From NCBI GenBank assembly GCA_028875655.1, contig JAPPCX010000114.1:1-64000 (forward strand): a DNA stretch of 64,000 bases, read 5' to 3'. Below, in pieces: positions 49,189 to 58,502 of this stretch; the first letter of the stretch is position 1, and every line of letters begins with the position of its first letter. The notes under the pieces are model-generated. The model searched no databases, had not been told where the DNA came from, and worked only from the letters and a program-made list of their open reading frames with translations. The translations under genes and the position numbers were made by a program. The DNA comes from Chloroflexota bacterium. GTDB taxonomy: Bacteria > Chloroflexota > Dehalococcoidia > Lucifugimonadales > UBA3495.

Positions 49189-50907
49189 ATGCAGACCAGG
49201 CAAATGACCGCCAGCGCGTCCCGACTCATGGTTGAGCAGCTTGTGGCGTCCGGCGTCAAGTACGTGTTCAACAACTCCGGTTCCCGCGAGGCGCTCTTCT
49301 TCGATGCGCTGCACGCCCGCTCCGACATCCACGGCATCCTGGGCCTGCATGAGGGCGCGGTTACTGCCATGGCCGGCGGCTACACCCAAGCCGACCTTGC
49401 TCCGGGCGTGATGGTGGTCCACCTGGGCGCGGGCCTTGCGCAGGCTATGGGGCAGTTGATCAACATCTGGACGGGCAGTCTGCCGGTGGTGGTCATAACC
49501 TTCGCCGGCGACACGGGCAGTTTCGCCGGCAAGATCAGCCTGGACGTGAGCCACAACGCCGGCCCCACCGCCATCGCCGCGCCCATGATGAAGGCCAACT
49601 GGACGGTTATCGAACCCGAAGGATTGCCTGCTGCCGTGGAGCGCGCACTGCGCGTCGCCATGACGCCGCCGGTCGGCCCGGTGCATCTGGCAGTGTATGA
49701 CCGACTGCTGGGGCCGCAGGAACACACCGCCAGCATCATCGACGGCGGCTTGCCAGAGTTCCGCGCCGGCTACCCCTCCGACTCAGATGTTGAGGCCGTG
49801 GCCAGCGCGCTGCGCAACGCTCAAAGGCCGATGATGTACGTGGGCGACGGCGTATGGAAGAGCGGGGCAATCGCCGAGGTTACCGCGCTCGCCGAGCGAT
49901 TCGGCGTCCCTGTGGTCGGCGACCCCCGGGCGTTTCCCATCAAGCACCCGCTGCACGCCGGCGGGCGGCGGCTGGAACAGGCCGGCGAAATCGACCCGGA
50001 CCTGATCGTGTGCGTCGGCGTAACGCACAACGGCGCGGGCAACGCCAGTGATTACAACGCGTTCTTCAACGCTCAGCGCACCATCTCCATCGGAGCCGAC
50101 GCTGAGAACCTGGAGAATATCCCCGGCCTGGACCTGGCGGTGCTGGCCGACGAAAAACGCGCCGCCCAAAGCTTGCTGGACGCCACTGACGCCGACGATA
50201 TGTCCGACCGCCGCGGCTGGGCGCGAGAAGAGGTAGCATCGTTGCGGGCACGGTTGCGCGCCAACGCCCAGAACGTCGCTCCGCAGGAGGGCAGGGTACG
50301 GGCCGTTGCGCTGGGCGACGCGCTGGACGCGGCGTTGGAGCGACGCGGCGGCGGCCTGGTAACCATCGAGCAGTTTGCGGTGGCCCAGGACATCCTGGAC
50401 AACACCGGCGACGCCGGCAACAACCAGTACATCCGGCCCGCCGGCGGATCCGAAGGCTACGGAGCCGGCGCGGCCATTGGGGCTAAGCTGGGCGCGCCGG
50501 ACAAGCCGGTGGTCGGCCTGGTTGGTGACGGGTCGCTGTACTACTCCGATCATGCGCTATGGACGGCGGCCAGCCACAGCGTTCCGGTGATGTACGTCAT
50601 CTCCAACAACGGCGCCTACGGCATCGTCGCCAACTCGTGGTACAACGCCGGCGCGCAGATGAAGGACACCGGCGAGTATCGGGGCGTCGTTTTGGACAAC
50701 ATCGACCCGGTCAAGCTGGCCGAGGGTTACGGCGTGGAGGCGGCGGACGCCACCGACGAAGCCACCATCGGCGACGCCATCGAGCGCGGCTTGCGCGTTG
50801 TTGAGGACGAAAAGCGCCCCTACTTGCTCAACGTCCACCTGCCGTTGGGTCTGCCGCCGGGCGGCCACCCTGGTCAGATCTACAGCCTGAGCAACGAGAT
50901 TAGGTAA
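49189..50907 (+). CDS. Thiamine pyrophosphate-dependent enzyme (acetolactate synthase/benzoylformate decarboxylase-like)
   Basis: LGLHEGAVTAMAGGYTQ; GAKLGAPDKPVVGLVGDGSLYYSDHALWTAASHSVPVMYVISNNGAYG. Confidence 0.92.
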   Translation: MQTRQMTASASRLMVEQLVASGVKYVFNNSGSREALFFDALHARSDIHGILGLHEGAVTAMAGGYTQADLAPGVMVVHLGAGLAQAMGQLINIWTGSLPVVVITFAGDTGSFAGKISLDVSHNAGPTAIAAPMMKANWTVIEPEGLPAAVERALRVAMTPPVGPVHLAVYDRLLGPQEHTASIIDGGLPEFRAGYPSDSDVEAVASALRNAQRPMMYVGDGVWKSGAIAEVTALAERFGVPVVGDPRAFPIKHPLHAGGRRLEQAGEIDPDLIVCVGVTHNGAGNASDYNAFFNAQRTISIGADAENLENIPGLDLAVLADEKRAAQSLLDATDADDMSDRRGWAREEVASLRARLRANAQNVAPQEGRVRAVALGDALDAALERRGGGLVTIEQFAVAQDILDNTGDAGNNQYIRPAGGSEGYGAGAAIGAKLGAPDKPVVGLVGDGSLYYSDHALWTAASHSVPVMYVISNNGAYGIVANSWYNAGAQMKDTGEYRGVVLDNIDPVKLAEGYGVEAADATDEATIGDAIERGLRVVEDEKRPYLLNVHLPLGLPPGGHPGQIYSLSNEIR

Positions 50908-50999
50908 ATGGAAACGACCCTCTGCCCAACCTTGCCCGTAACGGCAGTACGTGCCACAATTGAGTAAATCCAACGTCATTACGGAAAAGGGAGGAAACT

Positions 51000-51509
51000 A
51001 TGGGTTACACACCGAAAGTATTAGGGCACATCAACCTCTTCGTTCGGAATGCGGAACGTTCCCGCGACTGGTACGAGGACCTGTTGGGCCTGCGCACCTA
51101 CGGGTTCTTCCCGGGACGCGCCGCGTTCATGTCCGCCGATCCTGGAAACTCCCACGATATTGCACTCACTGAGGTGGGGGAGAACGCACTGGGGCCGCAG
51201 GGCGGACAGGTTGGCCTGAACCATATGTGCTGGTACATGGAGTCTCTGGACGACCTGAAGGAGCTGTACCACCGGGTCAAGGAAAAGGGCATCCACATCG
51301 ACCGGGTGTCGGACCACGGCCATTCGATCGGCATCTACATCCGTGACCCTGACGGCAATGGCATCGAGTTGTCCTACGAGATGCCGCGGGATCAGTGGGG
51401 CTTTGACGATAACGGCCACATGATCGGCGTCAGCGAGAAGGGGCAGTTGTCGGGCCCGTGGGACGAAGAAATCGCCGCGCAATCGGCCTTGGTGGGCGCC
51501 GCCCACTGA
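51000..51509 (+). CDS. VOC family (glyoxalase/extradiol dioxygenase-like) protein
   Basis: LGHINLFVRNAERSRDWYEDLLGLRTYGF; LNHMCWYMESLDDLKELYHRVKEKG; IYIRDPDGNGIELSYEMP. Confidence 0.92.
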   Translation: MGYTPKVLGHINLFVRNAERSRDWYEDLLGLRTYGFFPGRAAFMSADPGNSHDIALTEVGENALGPQGGQVGLNHMCWYMESLDDLKELYHRVKEKGIHIDRVSDHGHSIGIYIRDPDGNGIELSYEMPRDQWGFDDNGHMIGVSEKGQLSGPWDEEIAAQSALVGAAH

Positions 51510-51532
51510 CACGGTCAAACATGCGCACAATC

Positions 51533-51561
51533 GTAGGGGCGGGTTTCAAACCCGCCCCTAC
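51533..51561. repeat. 29-bp palindrome GTAGGGGCGGGTTTCAAACCCGCCCCTAC (family B)
   Basis: Perfect palindrome around a single central base. Confidence 0.85.
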
Positions 51562-51583
51562 AATTTTGTGAACGGTTTGCTTG

Positions 51584-52612
51584 CTACTTAAAATGCGGCA
51601 TCACCCGCTCGCTGATCAGGCGCAGCGAATTTTTCACCCGGTCATAGGGGATGCGTCCGCCATAGTTCACCTCCATCACCACGCCGGTTACGCCGAAATC
51701 CGCCTGATAGCCCTGGAACCGCTCCACGATCTCCTCGGGCGTGCCGAAGACCACCCGCTGCCGCAGCACGTCCGCGTAGGGGGTGTTGGCTGTGCGGCGG
51801 ATGCGTTCAGCAGTCTCCTCGCTGGCGGCGGTTTTCACCAACTCGCTGGCCGCGTACTGGATGGCCGACATGGCGCTGGCTTCCGGTTCGGAGTGGGCCT
51901 GTTCGGTGGTCTCCGCAGCGTACACGGGGATGCGGATTGCGATGTCGGCGGTTCCGGTGTGGCCGGCCTCGGCGCGGGCGGCATTGTAGGAAGCGATGCG
52001 CTCCTGCAACTGCGCTTTGGCGGTGTTGGCGCTCACGAAAATCGGGTGTCCCAGCCTCCCGATCAGCGGGAAAGTGTCCTCGCCGGCCACCGCGACGCGA
52101 ACCGGCGGGTAGGGTTGCTGGAAAGGCTTGGGCACCACCGTAACGTCCTGATAGCTGTGGAACTCGCCCTCGTGGGAGAACTCGTCGCTGTTCCACGCCT
52201 TCATGATGATTTCCAGCGCTTCCAGGAACCGGGGTCGGCTTTCCGAATAGGGCACGTTGTAACCCTGGTAGTACTTGGTGAGTCCGCTGCGCCCGATGCC
52301 GAACTCGAACCGGCCCTTGCTGATGTGGTCAACAGTGGCGGCTTCCTCGGCGACGCGCAGCGGGTTGGTGAGCGGCAGCACCTGCACCGCCAACCCCGTG
52401 CGGATGCGCTGGGTGCGGGCGGCGATGGCGCTGGCGATGACCATGGGCGAGGCCAGCACGGCCCGCTCGGGGCTGAAGTGGTGCTCGGCCAGCCACACGG
52501 TATCGAAGCCCATGCTCTCGGCGGCGTCGATCTGCGTAAACGATTCGTCGAATGCCTCCGCCTGGGTCTTGTTTTCCCCAACGTGGAAGTCGGTGAACAT
52601 GCCGAAATTCAT
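51584..52612 (-). CDS. LLM class flavin-dependent oxidoreductase
   Basis: MNFGMFTDFHVGENKTQAEAFDESFTQIDAAESMGFDTVWLAEHHFSPE; LPLTNPLRVAEEAATVDHISKGRFEFGIGRSG. Confidence 0.92.
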   Translation of the reverse strand: MNFGMFTDFHVGENKTQAEAFDESFTQIDAAESMGFDTVWLAEHHFSPERAVLASPMVIASAIAARTQRIRTGLAVQVLPLTNPLRVAEEAATVDHISKGRFEFGIGRSGLTKYYQGYNVPYSESRPRFLEALEIIMKAWNSDEFSHEGEFHSYQDVTVVPKPFQQPYPPVRVAVAGEDTFPLIGRLGHPIFVSANTAKAQLQERIASYNAARAEAGHTGTADIAIRIPVYAAETTEQAHSEPEASAMSAIQYAASELVKTAASEETAERIRRTANTPYADVLRQRVVFGTPEEIVERFQGYQADFGVTGVVMEVNYGGRIPYDRVKNSLRLISERVMPHFK

Positions 52613-52746
52613 AGCTTTTCTCCCTGATGAAGTGCCGTGCACGATGAGCGCGATTATAGTGGGTCGCCCTTTTCAACGCCATCGCCGTGCTTTATCCTTG
52701 CCCGAGTTTCAAAATACGCAAACCAACGTTACGGACAGGTGACGAA

Positions 52747-54291
52747 ATGAAGTACGACGTTGTTGTTATCGGCGCGGGTTCGGGCGGCTGCGTGGTCGCC
52801 TCCCGGCTGGCCGAAGACCCAAACCGCTCCGTGCTGCTGCTGGAGGCAGGGCCCGACTATCCCGAGTATGAGCACTATCCGGACGACCTCAAGTTTGGCT
52901 ACAAGCCCGACGCCTCGGCCCAGGGCGCGCCCCACAACTGGACGTGGTGGGCCCAGGGTTCGCCGGAGCAGACCGATATGCTGCCGGCGCCGCGCGGCAA
53001 GGTCGTTGGTGGCACCAGCGCCATCAACGGGCAGGTGCTGCTGCGCGGCGTGCCGGAGGACTACGACGGCTGGGCGGCCGAGGGCAACGACGGCTGGGGT
53101 TTCGTGGATGTGCTGCCCTATTTCCGCAAGATGGAAACGGACCTGGACATCAGCGACGACTTCCACGGCTCGGAAGGCCCGATACCGGTGCGCCGCTTCG
53201 CCCGGGAGACGTGGCTGCCCTTCCAGCAGGCGTTCGTGCAGTCGTGCCTGGAGGCGGGGTATCCGGCGGACGAGGACATGAACCATCCCGATTCCGGCGG
53301 TGTCGGTCCGATTCCCATGAACAACCCCGAAGGGGTGCGGATGAGCACGGCGCTGACCTTCCTGCGGGAAGTGCGACACCGGCTCAACCTGACGATACGG
53401 CCCAACGTGGTGGTGCGCCGCATCCTGTTCGAGGGCAATACGGCGGTCGGTGTTGAGGTGGAAAGTGGCGGCGAGTTTTTCCAGGTTGAGGCCGGCCAGA
53501 TCGTCCTCAGTGCCGGCGCAATGGCGTCGCCGCAGATTTTGATGCTTTCCGGCGTCGGGCCGGCCGACCACCTGCGCGAGATGGGGATTCCGGTGATTCA
53601 CGAGCTGCCCGGAGTGGGCCAGAACCTGCGTGACCATCCTATCGTCGCCGTCATCGCCAAGGTGCGGGACGACCACGAGCAGGACCCGCTGGCGCCGCGG
53701 ACGCAGACGGCGCTGCGCTACACTGCCACCGGCTCGCCCGACCGCAACGATATGCAGATTATGGCGTCGTCCTTCTCCACGCCCATCGGCGGCGCGGACC
53801 CGTTTGAACCGGGCGGCGTGCGCATCCAATGCATTTTGGAACTGGCCGACGGCGCCGGCGAGGTGCGATTGTCGGCCAACGATCCCCATGTGCAGCCGTC
53901 CTTAAACTACCGATACCTGGAACCGGAACGGGACCGGGAGCGGCTGCGCGAAGCCGTGCGGACCAGCATGAACCTGCTGGAGCACGACGCCTTCGGTTCC
54001 ATAGTGGAAGAAATCCAGCAGCCGGCGCCGGAGGATCTGGTGTCCGACGATGCCCTGGATAGCTGGATGCGGCGCACGGTGTTCAACACCACCCATGCGT
54101 CCGGCACGTGCAAGATGGGGCCGGCCAGCGACCCTATGGCGGTGGTTGACCCACACCTCAACATCCATGGTTTGGAAAACATCAAGGTGGCCGACGCGTC
54201 GGTTATGCCCAACGTGATCCGCGCCAACACCAACTGCACCACCATTATGATCGGCGAACGCTGCGCCGACTGGGTGAAGGAAGGGGTCTGA
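52747..54291 (+). CDS. GMC family FAD-dependent oxidoreductase
   Basis: YDVVVIGAGSGGCVVASRLAEDPNRSVLLLEAGPD; GKVVGGTSAINGQVLLRG; HASGTCKMGP. Confidence 0.94.
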   Translation: MKYDVVVIGAGSGGCVVASRLAEDPNRSVLLLEAGPDYPEYEHYPDDLKFGYKPDASAQGAPHNWTWWAQGSPEQTDMLPAPRGKVVGGTSAINGQVLLRGVPEDYDGWAAEGNDGWGFVDVLPYFRKMETDLDISDDFHGSEGPIPVRRFARETWLPFQQAFVQSCLEAGYPADEDMNHPDSGGVGPIPMNNPEGVRMSTALTFLREVRHRLNLTIRPNVVVRRILFEGNTAVGVEVESGGEFFQVEAGQIVLSAGAMASPQILMLSGVGPADHLREMGIPVIHELPGVGQNLRDHPIVAVIAKVRDDHEQDPLAPRTQTALRYTATGSPDRNDMQIMASSFSTPIGGADPFEPGGVRIQCILELADGAGEVRLSANDPHVQPSLNYRYLEPERDRERLREAVRTSMNLLEHDAFGSIVEEIQQPAPEDLVSDDALDSWMRRTVFNTTHASGTCKMGPASDPMAVVDPHLNIHGLENIKVADASVMPNVIRANTNCTTIMIGERCADWVKEGV

Positions 54292-54295
54292 GACC

Positions 54296-54505
54296 ATGAG
54301 ATGGGAATACCGAGTTGACAAAATGCCCATCCGATCCGGCGGATTCGTGGGCAACGGGATGAACGTGGACGCCGTGGACGAAGAGTTCCTGAACGAACGG
54401 GGCGCGTCGGGTTGGGAGCTGGTGTCAACGATGCCCCTGTTCGTGCCGCAGAACCCGACGGACTGCTCCGTCTATTACTACTGGAAACGGCAGGTAGGCG
54501 ATTAG
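54296..54505 (+). CDS. DUF4177-like small protein
   Basis: MRWEYRVDKM...FLNERGASGWELVSTMPLF...YYYWKRQ. Confidence 0.7.
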   Translation: MRWEYRVDKMPIRSGGFVGNGMNVDAVDEEFLNERGASGWELVSTMPLFVPQNPTDCSVYYYWKRQVGD

Positions 54506-54581
54506 GCCGGAGAGGCAACCTTCGACAGGCTCAGGATGAGCGGTTGACGCACTCAGGATGGGTGGTTGAGGCACAGGTTTC

Positions 54582-54610
54582 TTGACAGCGTGCGGGCCAT
54601 TCCGTAGCAT
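54582..54610 (+). promoter_or_regulatory. Sigma70-type promoter for DUF1800 gene
   Basis: TTGACA (54582-54587) - 17 bp - TAGCAT (54605-54610). Confidence 0.6.
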
Positions 54611-54684
54611 TGGGTCATAGAATTGACGGAATGAGACACTGGCTAAATTGAACGCTGAACAGTCTATTAGAGGAGGATGAACCG

Positions 54685-56088
54685 ATGGCTAATCGAGAAG
54701 ACATCGCGCTGATGGGCCATCTGATGCGGCGGGCCGGATTCGGCGCCAGCCACGATGAACTGCGCGACATGACGGAGAACGGTTACGAAGCCACCGTGGA
54801 CGACCTGCTCAATCCGGAGCGGTTCGAGCCGGTGGACGACGACTTGCTGTTCCGCTACATGCCCGGCTACGAGGGCGCGCTGGGCCCGCCGCTGAACCAG
54901 GCGGAGTGGGTCTATCGGATGATCAACACCGAGCGGCCGCTGGAAGAGAAGATGGCGCTGTTCTGGCACCAACTCTTCGCCACCGGCAACTCCAAGGTTG
55001 ACAACCCGCCGGAGCTGACCCAGCAGATCGCCATGTTCCGCCGCGTCGGGCTGGGCAAGTTCCGCGACATCCTGGTGGAACTGGCGCAGAACCCCGCCAT
55101 GATTTTCTGGCTGGACAACAACGGCAACCACATGGGCGCCATCAACGAGAACTGGGGCCGCGAGTTGCTCGAACTGTTCTCCATGGGCGTGGGCAACTAC
55201 TCAGAGGACGACATCAAGGAAGCGTCGCGGGCCTTCACCGGCTGGACCATCGGCCCCAAGATCCCCCGCAACCCCCTGGGTCGGTTCTACTGGAATTTCG
55301 AGTACCGTCCCGAGGATCACGACGACGGCGAAAAGACGTTCCTGGGACACACCGGCAACTTCGACGGCCAGGACATCATAGACATAGTGGTGAATCAGCC
55401 GGCCACGGCGCGGTTCCTGTCGCGGCACCTGTACAACTTCTTTGTGGCCGACGAGCCGCAGGTTCCCAGCTGGAACATCACGCCGCCCAACGACCCCGAC
55501 GCCATCGACCAGTTGGTGGCGGCCTATGATGAGTCCGACGGCGACATTCGGGCGATGCTGCGGGTGTTGTTCAATTCCGATTTCTTCAAGGAAGCGCAGT
55601 TCAGCCGCGTCAAGAGTCCCGCCGAGCTGGTCATCAGCACGGCTCGGCTGGCGGGCAATTTCAGCGCACCGCGCCCCGGCTTCAACTCGCTGGCGTTCGA
55701 GTGCGCCTACCAGGGGCAGGAATTGCTGAATCCGCCCAGCGTGGAAAGCTGGCACACTGGCAGCGAGTGGATTGACGGCGGCGCGTTGGTGCGGCGCGTG
55801 AACTTCGCCGCCGGCCTGCTGGGCGACGTATCGTTGCCCGGCGTCAAGTCCATCGTGGCGAATCTGCGCAGTCGCGGGGCGCTGAGCGCCGAGGACATGG
55901 TAGATGCCTGCCTGGAGATGGTCGGGCCGCTGGAAGTGGGTGACATTACCCGCGCCGAGCTGCTGGACGAGGCCCGTAGCGGCGGCGAACTGCGCTGGGA
56001 TACCGAGGCGGATGTCGCAGAGTCCGAAAAGCGCGTCGGGGTGATGCTGGCTCTCATTGCCGCGTCCCGCGATTTCCAGTTCGCATGA
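54685..56088 (+). CDS. DUF1800 family protein
   Basis: LMRRAGFGASHDELRDM; MALFWHQLFATGNSKV; ENWGRELLELFSMGVGNYSEDDIKEASRAFTGWTI. Confidence 0.93.
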   Translation: MANREDIALMGHLMRRAGFGASHDELRDMTENGYEATVDDLLNPERFEPVDDDLLFRYMPGYEGALGPPLNQAEWVYRMINTERPLEEKMALFWHQLFATGNSKVDNPPELTQQIAMFRRVGLGKFRDILVELAQNPAMIFWLDNNGNHMGAINENWGRELLELFSMGVGNYSEDDIKEASRAFTGWTIGPKIPRNPLGRFYWNFEYRPEDHDDGEKTFLGHTGNFDGQDIIDIVVNQPATARFLSRHLYNFFVADEPQVPSWNITPPNDPDAIDQLVAAYDESDGDIRAMLRVLFNSDFFKEAQFSRVKSPAELVISTARLAGNFSAPRPGFNSLAFECAYQGQELLNPPSVESWHTGSEWIDGGALVRRVNFAAGLLGDVSLPGVKSIVANLRSRGALSAEDMVDACLEMVGPLEVGDITRAELLDEARSGGELRWDTEADVAESEKRVGVMLALIAASRDFQFA

Positions 56089-56098
56089 TCCCTGTCAT

Positions 56099-56126
56099 GT
56101 AGGGGTGAATAAGCATTCACCCCTAC
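56099..56126. repeat. 28-bp palindrome GTAGGGGTGAATAAGCATTCACCCCTAC (family B)
   Basis: Inverted arms GTAGGGGTGAAT/ATTCACCCCTAC. Confidence 0.85.
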
Positions 56127-56162
56127 CCTATGGACTGACCACCAGAAAGATGGAGGAACAGA

Positions 56163-57299
56163 ATGGCGACTACGAAGAAAGACCCGGTGGTGGTGGTGCT
56201 CCAGATGACGGGGGCCAACGACTACCTGAATACAATCATCCCCTACACCAACGAGCACTATTATGACGCTCGGCCCAAGGTCGGCATTCCTGCCGACCAA
56301 GTGCTGCCCATTGACGACCAGATCGGGTTCAATCCCAATATGGGGCCGATCAAGAAGTTGTGGGACGACGGCAAGATGGCCATCATCCACGGCATCGGCT
56401 ACGAGAACTCGCCGCGCTCTCACTTCCGCTCCATGGACATCTGGCACACCTGCGAGCCCGACATCGTCGGCACCGAGGGCTGGGCCGGCCGTGTGATCCG
56501 CGACCTTGACCCTCGCGGCGAGAACGTGCTCAAGGGCGTTAACTTCGGCCAGGGGCTGCCGCGAGCGTTGGCCCTGCGCGGGACTCCCGTGACGTCCGTG
56601 TCGAACCTGGCATCTTACGGCGTGCTGTCCAGCGTGCCCGGCGTCGCCGCCGAGGAAGAGCACAACAAAATCCTGGACCGCTTTGCCCGCATGTACTCGC
56701 CCACCGTCGGCACCGGCCCAACCATGGACTATCTAGGCCAGACCGGACGCGACGCCCTCAAGGGTGCCGACATCATCCGTAGCGCGCCGGAGCAGTACAC
56801 CTCCACCGTCGAGTATGCCGACACGCCCATCGCCAAGTACCTGCGGGACATCGCGCAGGTGTACCTGGCCGACCTGGGAACTCAGTTGTTCTACACGCAG
56901 CACGGCAGTTTCGACTCGCACTTCAACCAGCCGCCGATGCACACCAAGCTGTGGATCGACATGTCTCGCGCCATCAGCGATTTCTTCGACGATCTCGCCG
57001 AGCATGACGCAGGGGACAACCTGATCATGGTGCTGTTCACGGAGTTCGGCCGGCGCGTCAAGGACAACGGCACCGGCACTGATCATGGCGCCGGCGGCGC
57101 GGCCTTCGTCATTGGCAACCAGGTGAAGGGCGGCCATTACAGCAGCTACCCATCGCTGCGGCCCGAGGACCTGACCCAGGGTGACCTTGAACCCAACTAC
57201 GACTTCCGCGGCCTGTACTCCACCGTGATCGAAAACTGGCTGGGCCTGGACGCCGTACCCATCGTGGGCGGCAACTTTGAGAAGCTGGACTTCGTGTAG
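56163..57299 (+). CDS. DUF1501 family protein
   Basis: VVVVLQMTGANDYLNTIIPY; MAIIHGIGYENSPRSHFRSMDIWHTCEPD; VLFTEFGRRVKDNGTGTDHGAGGAAFVIG. Confidence 0.93.
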   Translation: MATTKKDPVVVVLQMTGANDYLNTIIPYTNEHYYDARPKVGIPADQVLPIDDQIGFNPNMGPIKKLWDDGKMAIIHGIGYENSPRSHFRSMDIWHTCEPDIVGTEGWAGRVIRDLDPRGENVLKGVNFGQGLPRALALRGTPVTSVSNLASYGVLSSVPGVAAEEEHNKILDRFARMYSPTVGTGPTMDYLGQTGRDALKGADIIRSAPEQYTSTVEYADTPIAKYLRDIAQVYLADLGTQLFYTQHGSFDSHFNQPPMHTKLWIDMSRAISDFFDDLAEHDAGDNLIMVLFTEFGRRVKDNGTGTDHGAGGAAFVIGNQVKGGHYSSYPSLRPEDLTQGDLEPNYDFRGLYSTVIENWLGLDAVPIVGGNFEKLDFV

Positions 57300-57317
57300 C
57301 CGGCGCACCGATCTGCT

Positions 57318-57354
57318 CCCTCTCCCCTCGTGGGAGAGGGTTGAGGTGAGGGGG
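57318..57354. repeat. Palindromic repeat CCCTCTCCCCTCGTGGGAGAGGGTTGAGGTGAGGGGG (family C)
   Basis: Reverse-complement relative of segment at ~2342. Confidence 0.65.
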
Positions 57355-57389
57355 CGCTCCCCCGCATGACCGTGTGAAGGAGGTCAACC

Positions 57390-58391
57390 ATGCTTACCAC
57401 AGTGGCCGCCGGCCGGGTCTTTGACTACAACTACTGCATCGGCATGTACGGCATGTCGGGTCAGGGCTTCTGGTCGCCGCAGGACTTTGCGCTCGCCGAT
57501 GATAACGTAATGTACGTGATCAGTCGCGGAGCCGAAGAGTTGGGCCAGCGTATCAGTCGCGTCACCCAGGACCATCAGTTCCTCGGCCAGTTCGGCGCGA
57601 ACGGTCGTGGCGACGGCCAATTCGTCTGGCCGCGTTCCATCACTCTGGACAACGATGGCAACGTGTACGCTTCCGACGATTTTCTGAATCGCATTTCCGT
57701 GTTCGACCCTGAAGGCGGGTTCATTTCCTGCTGGGGCGAGGCCGGCGATGGCAAGGGCGAACTCAATGGCCCGTGCGGGATGGCCTTTGACGCCGATGAC
57801 AACATGCTCGTCGTGGACAGCCAGAACCACCGCGTCCAGAAGTTCACCCACAAGGGCAAGCACCTCAGCAGTTTCGGCAGCCATGGCGACGGCGATGGCG
57901 AGTTCAACCTGCCCTGGGGCCTGTGCCTGGACGCCGACGGCAACGTCTATGTGGCCGACTGGAAGAACAACCGCGTGCAGAAATTCGACGCCGACGGTAA
58001 CTTCCTGCTGAAGTTTGAGGCCGCGCCCCGCTCCGGCGTAGGCGACTTGCACGGCCCCACCGGCGTGGCCGTGGACTCGGAAGGCGACGTTTACGTGACC
58101 GACTGGGGCAACCACCGGTTGCAGGTGTACGCGCCCGACGGCCGGTTCATCACCTCGCTGGTGGGCGACGCGCAGCAGCCCTCGCCGTGGACACAGACCT
58201 ACATCGACGCCAACCCCGACATCGTGAAGGCGCGGCGCCGCGTCAACCTGGAACCCGAATGGCGCTTCCGTCGGCCCGTGTCCGTCCGGGTGGACGAGAA
58301 CGACCGGATCTTCGTCCTGGAGGCCAACCGCCACCGTATCCAGGTGTACGACAAGGTGAAGGACTACGAGGAACACCCGCTGAACCTCTGA
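57390..58391 (+). CDS. NHL-repeat / six-bladed beta-propeller protein
   Basis: Repeated DGQFVWPRSITLDNDGNVYASDDFLNRISVFDPEG-type units. Confidence 0.92.
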   Translation: MLTTVAAGRVFDYNYCIGMYGMSGQGFWSPQDFALADDNVMYVISRGAEELGQRISRVTQDHQFLGQFGANGRGDGQFVWPRSITLDNDGNVYASDDFLNRISVFDPEGGFISCWGEAGDGKGELNGPCGMAFDADDNMLVVDSQNHRVQKFTHKGKHLSSFGSHGDGDGEFNLPWGLCLDADGNVYVADWKNNRVQKFDADGNFLLKFEAAPRSGVGDLHGPTGVAVDSEGDVYVTDWGNHRLQVYAPDGRFITSLVGDAQQPSPWTQTYIDANPDIVKARRRVNLEPEWRFRRPVSVRVDENDRIFVLEANRHRIQVYDKVKDYEEHPLNL

Positions 58392-58416
58392 GGCTCTGAA
58401 CGGACTACAACGACAG

Positions 58417-58444
58417 GTAGGGGCGAATAATCATTCGCCCCTAC
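58417..58444. repeat. 28-bp palindrome GTAGGGGCGAATAATCATTCGCCCCTAC (family B)
   Basis: Near-identical to copy at 44169; a TATAAT lies 11 bp downstream (58456-58461). Confidence 0.85.
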
Positions 58445-58502
58445 GTTTTGGACGTTATAATACCGACCGACCGCGGAATCTGCGATTGGGAGGTGCGAAA
58501 AG

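Noticed and set aside
51533-51561. Possible tRNA T-arm (GGGTTTCAAACCC)
   Set aside because: It is a stand-alone palindrome of the GTAGGGGCG family; no cloverleaf around it. No tRNA or rRNA genes were found by eye in the window.
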